Origin: an uncultured Oscillospiraceae bacterium
GTDB taxonomy: Bacteria > Bacillota > Clostridia > Oscillospirales > Oscillospiraceae
Direction of reading: 5' to 3'
DNA: 7,932 nucleotides
Assembly: GCA_934636305.1 (NCBI GenBank)
Contig: CAKUAM010000088.1
Span: forward strand, 1 to 7,932
Shown here: piece after piece, positions 6,772 to 7,932 of the stretch
Position numbering within the stretch: the stretch's first letter is position 1
How the letters are laid out: each line of letters opens with the position of its first letter
The notes under the pieces: generated by a model
What the model saw: only the letters and a program-made list of their open reading frames with translations
Told to the model about the DNA's origin: nothing
Database searches by the model: none
Program-made: the position numbers and the translations under genes

Positions 6772-7647
6772 ATGGAAAAGAGAAAACGCCGCTTCGGAGA
6801 CAGAAAGGACGGCGTGCTGCTGCGCAATCTGGATGGAATGCACTTCATCACGCCGCTGATCTACCCGAACCGCTGCGACAACGAGGCTTATATTCGTGAA
6901 ACGATCGATCTTACGAATATGAATGCGTACCTCAAGAAGAAAAATGAGACGGAGACAGAGCTCCCCTATACCATGTTCCATCTGATTGTGGCGGCGCTTG
7001 TCAAGACGATTACGCTGCGGCCGAAGATGAATCGGTTCATCGCAAACAAGAACTTCTATCAGCGCAACGAGGTTTCGGCCTCCTTTGTCGTGAAGAAGCA
7101 GTTTGCCGATAATGCTGCGGAGGCGCTGGCCGTCATTCACGGCAAGGATGAATCCACCGTTGAGTCCATCCACGAGGATCTGCGCCACCAGATTCTTGAC
7201 TGCCGGGATGTTCACAAGGTGGACTCCTCCACGGACAGCATGGACTTCTTCAATAAAATGCCGCGGTTCCTTGGCAAGTTCATTGTCTGGATTCTGACGA
7301 GGCTGGACATCCATGGCTGGGTGCCATCAAGCCTGATTGAGACAGACCCGTACTACTGCTCCTGCGTCATTTCCAATCTGGGCTCCATCAAGCTCAACTG
7401 CGGTTATCATCATCTGACGAACTGGGGCACGTGCTCGATTTTCTGCATCATTGGGGAAAAATCGAAGCGTCCGGTGTACCATGAGGACGGGACAATCGAG
7501 CTGCGTGAAATGCTGGATCTTGGTCTCACGATTGATGAGCGTCTGGCTGACGGCTATTACTATTCCAAGACGGTCCGGCTGCTCAAAAAGCTGCTGGAAA
7601 ATCCGGAGCTGCTGGAGACACCGGCAAATCAGGAAGTAGAATACTAA
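6772..7647 (+). CDS. E2/chloramphenicol-acetyltransferase-fold protein with altered catalytic motif
   Basis: A 291-residue stand-alone protein resembling the catalytic domain of 2-oxoacid dehydrogenase E2 subunits and CAT. It has no lipoyl or E1/E3-binding domain and no E1 or E3 gene nearby, so it is not a normal dehydrogenase component. Fold landmarks are RPKMNRFIANKNFYQRNEVS (73-92), SNLGS (201-205, as in E2), and GLTIDERLADG (251-261) followed by LLKKLLENPELL, which matches the E2 C-terminus. E2 and CAT use the His of D-H-R-x-x-D-G or HHxxxDG; here the position is Glu256 (DERLADG). A His pair lies at 213-214 (GYHHLTNWG). From memory, this clostridial family commonly carries DER, so it may be a true subfamily trait. 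The ATG at 6772 is chosen over the TTG at 6712, which overlaps the promoter. The ribosome site AAGGTG (6754-6759) is spaced a long 12 nt. The substrate is unknown. Confidence 0.85.
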   Translation: MEKRKRRFGDRKDGVLLRNLDGMHFITPLIYPNRCDNEAYIRETIDLTNMNAYLKKKNETETELPYTMFHLIVAALVKTITLRPKMNRFIANKNFYQRNEVSASFVVKKQFADNAAEALAVIHGKDESTVESIHEDLRHQILDCRDVHKVDSSTDSMDFFNKMPRFLGKFIVWILTRLDIHGWVPSSLIETDPYYCSCVISNLGSIKLNCGYHHLTNWGTCSIFCIIGEKSKRPVYHEDGTIELREMLDLGLTIDERLADGYYYSKTVRLLKKLLENPELLETPANQEVEY

Positions 7648-7657
7648 AATACAAAGC

Positions 7658-7698
7658 ACACCCCCGGGACAATAACCGTCCTGGGGGTGTCATTTTTT
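7658..7698 (+). terminator. Rho-independent terminator after the E2-like gene
   Basis: A 13-bp stem (7658-7670 with 7678-7690, one G-U pair) with a 7-nt loop is followed by CA and six T (7693-7698). It starts 10 nt past the stop codon. Confidence 0.93.
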
Positions 7699-7815
7699 AT
7701 ACAGCAAGAATGACGATGCTATATGTCTCTGTCTGCGTATGAACGATGGTACTACTTTTTTGGAAGCGGTGTTTTTCAGCATTTTCTTTTTTGCCTTTCC
7801 AAAGGGCGCGTTTTT

Positions 7816-7919
7816 CATACTTTCTCTCTCGCTTCTCCGAGAAAGAAAGTATGGCAAAGAAAGAGGAGCCCGGGGGATTCCGATTTCCCCCGGACCCTCG
7901 TCGGAATCAAAGCTTCCGA
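7816..7919. repeat. Cluster of inverted repeats, probable intergenic repeat element running off the window
   Basis: There is no credible gene from 7699 to the right edge, and 7699-7815 shows nothing beyond T-rich stretches. Then come nested dyads. A 16-bp stem pairs 7816-7831 with 7838-7853 around a 6-nt loop; its single C/A mismatch becomes a G-U pair if read from the minus strand. A GC-rich stem CCGGGGGA/TCCCCCGG follows (7870-7877 with 7886-7893). Its loop sequence ATTCCGA (7877-7883) is complementary to TCGGAAT (7901-7907), which can in turn pair as CGGAA/TTCCG (7902-7906 with 7914-7918). An ATG at 7851-7853 opens a 27-codon frame to the edge (starting MAKKEEPGGF), but it lies inside the hairpin with no Shine-Dalgarno, so it is not called as a gene. 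Confidence 0.55.
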
Positions 7920-7932
7920 AACGAAGCCTTGC

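Noticed and set aside
7851..7932. Plus-strand frame open to the right edge starting MAKKEEPGGF
   Set aside because: The start lies in the arm of a 16-bp hairpin without a Shine-Dalgarno, and the peptide encodes further inverted repeats; more likely a repeat read in frame.

Overview
The window looks like part of the chromosome of a moderately GC-rich Clostridia member (Bacillota), probably of the Oscillospirales. This is inferred from the lipoprotein and ABC-protein sequence style, the consensus AGGAGG ribosome binding sites, and a clostridial E2-like acyltransferase paralogue. No species assignment is possible from sequence alone.

Layout. The left edge holds the C-terminal ~310 residues of a XerC/XerD-type tyrosine recombinase (3-935, +), with its N-terminus outside the window. 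A 16-bp hairpin (936-970) separates it from a convergent five-gene operon on the minus strand covering 989-6026. Read in the transcription direction this is livJ (lipoprotein binding protein), livH and livM (permeases), livG and livF (ATPases): a complete branched-chain-amino-acid-type (HAAT family) ABC importer. The four downstream genes are tightly packed (17-nt gap, 8-nt overlap, 2-nt gap). The exception is a 230-nt livJ-livH gap holding a good internal promoter followed by three hairpins, so livHMGF can probably be transcribed separately from livJ behind a structured leader.

Upstream of livJ, also on the minus strand, is a small self-contained unit at 6110-6546. It has a perfect TTGACA-17-TATAAT promoter, a perfect Shine-Dalgarno, a 106-residue ORF with an Ala/Cys/Ser-rich N-terminus and two hydrophobic segments, and a rho-independent terminator. 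I do not recognise the protein; it is the best candidate here for something undescribed. Divergent from it is a 291-residue E2/chloramphenicol-acetyltransferase-fold protein (6772-7647, +). Its catalytic DHRxxDG motif reads DERLADG, so the catalytic His is missing. Its own terminator follows at 7658-7698. The last ~120 bases (7816-7919) are a set of strong inverted repeats with no credible gene, probably an intergenic repeat element running off the window.

How the parts work together: LivJ captures an amino-acid-like ligand at the outer face of the membrane, LivH/LivM form the channel, and LivG/LivF hydrolyse ATP. The recombinase, the small membrane protein and the E2-like protein have no visible functional link to the transporter beyond adjacency. 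I see no CRISPR array, tRNA, rRNA, insertion sequence, toxin-antitoxin pair or defence system.
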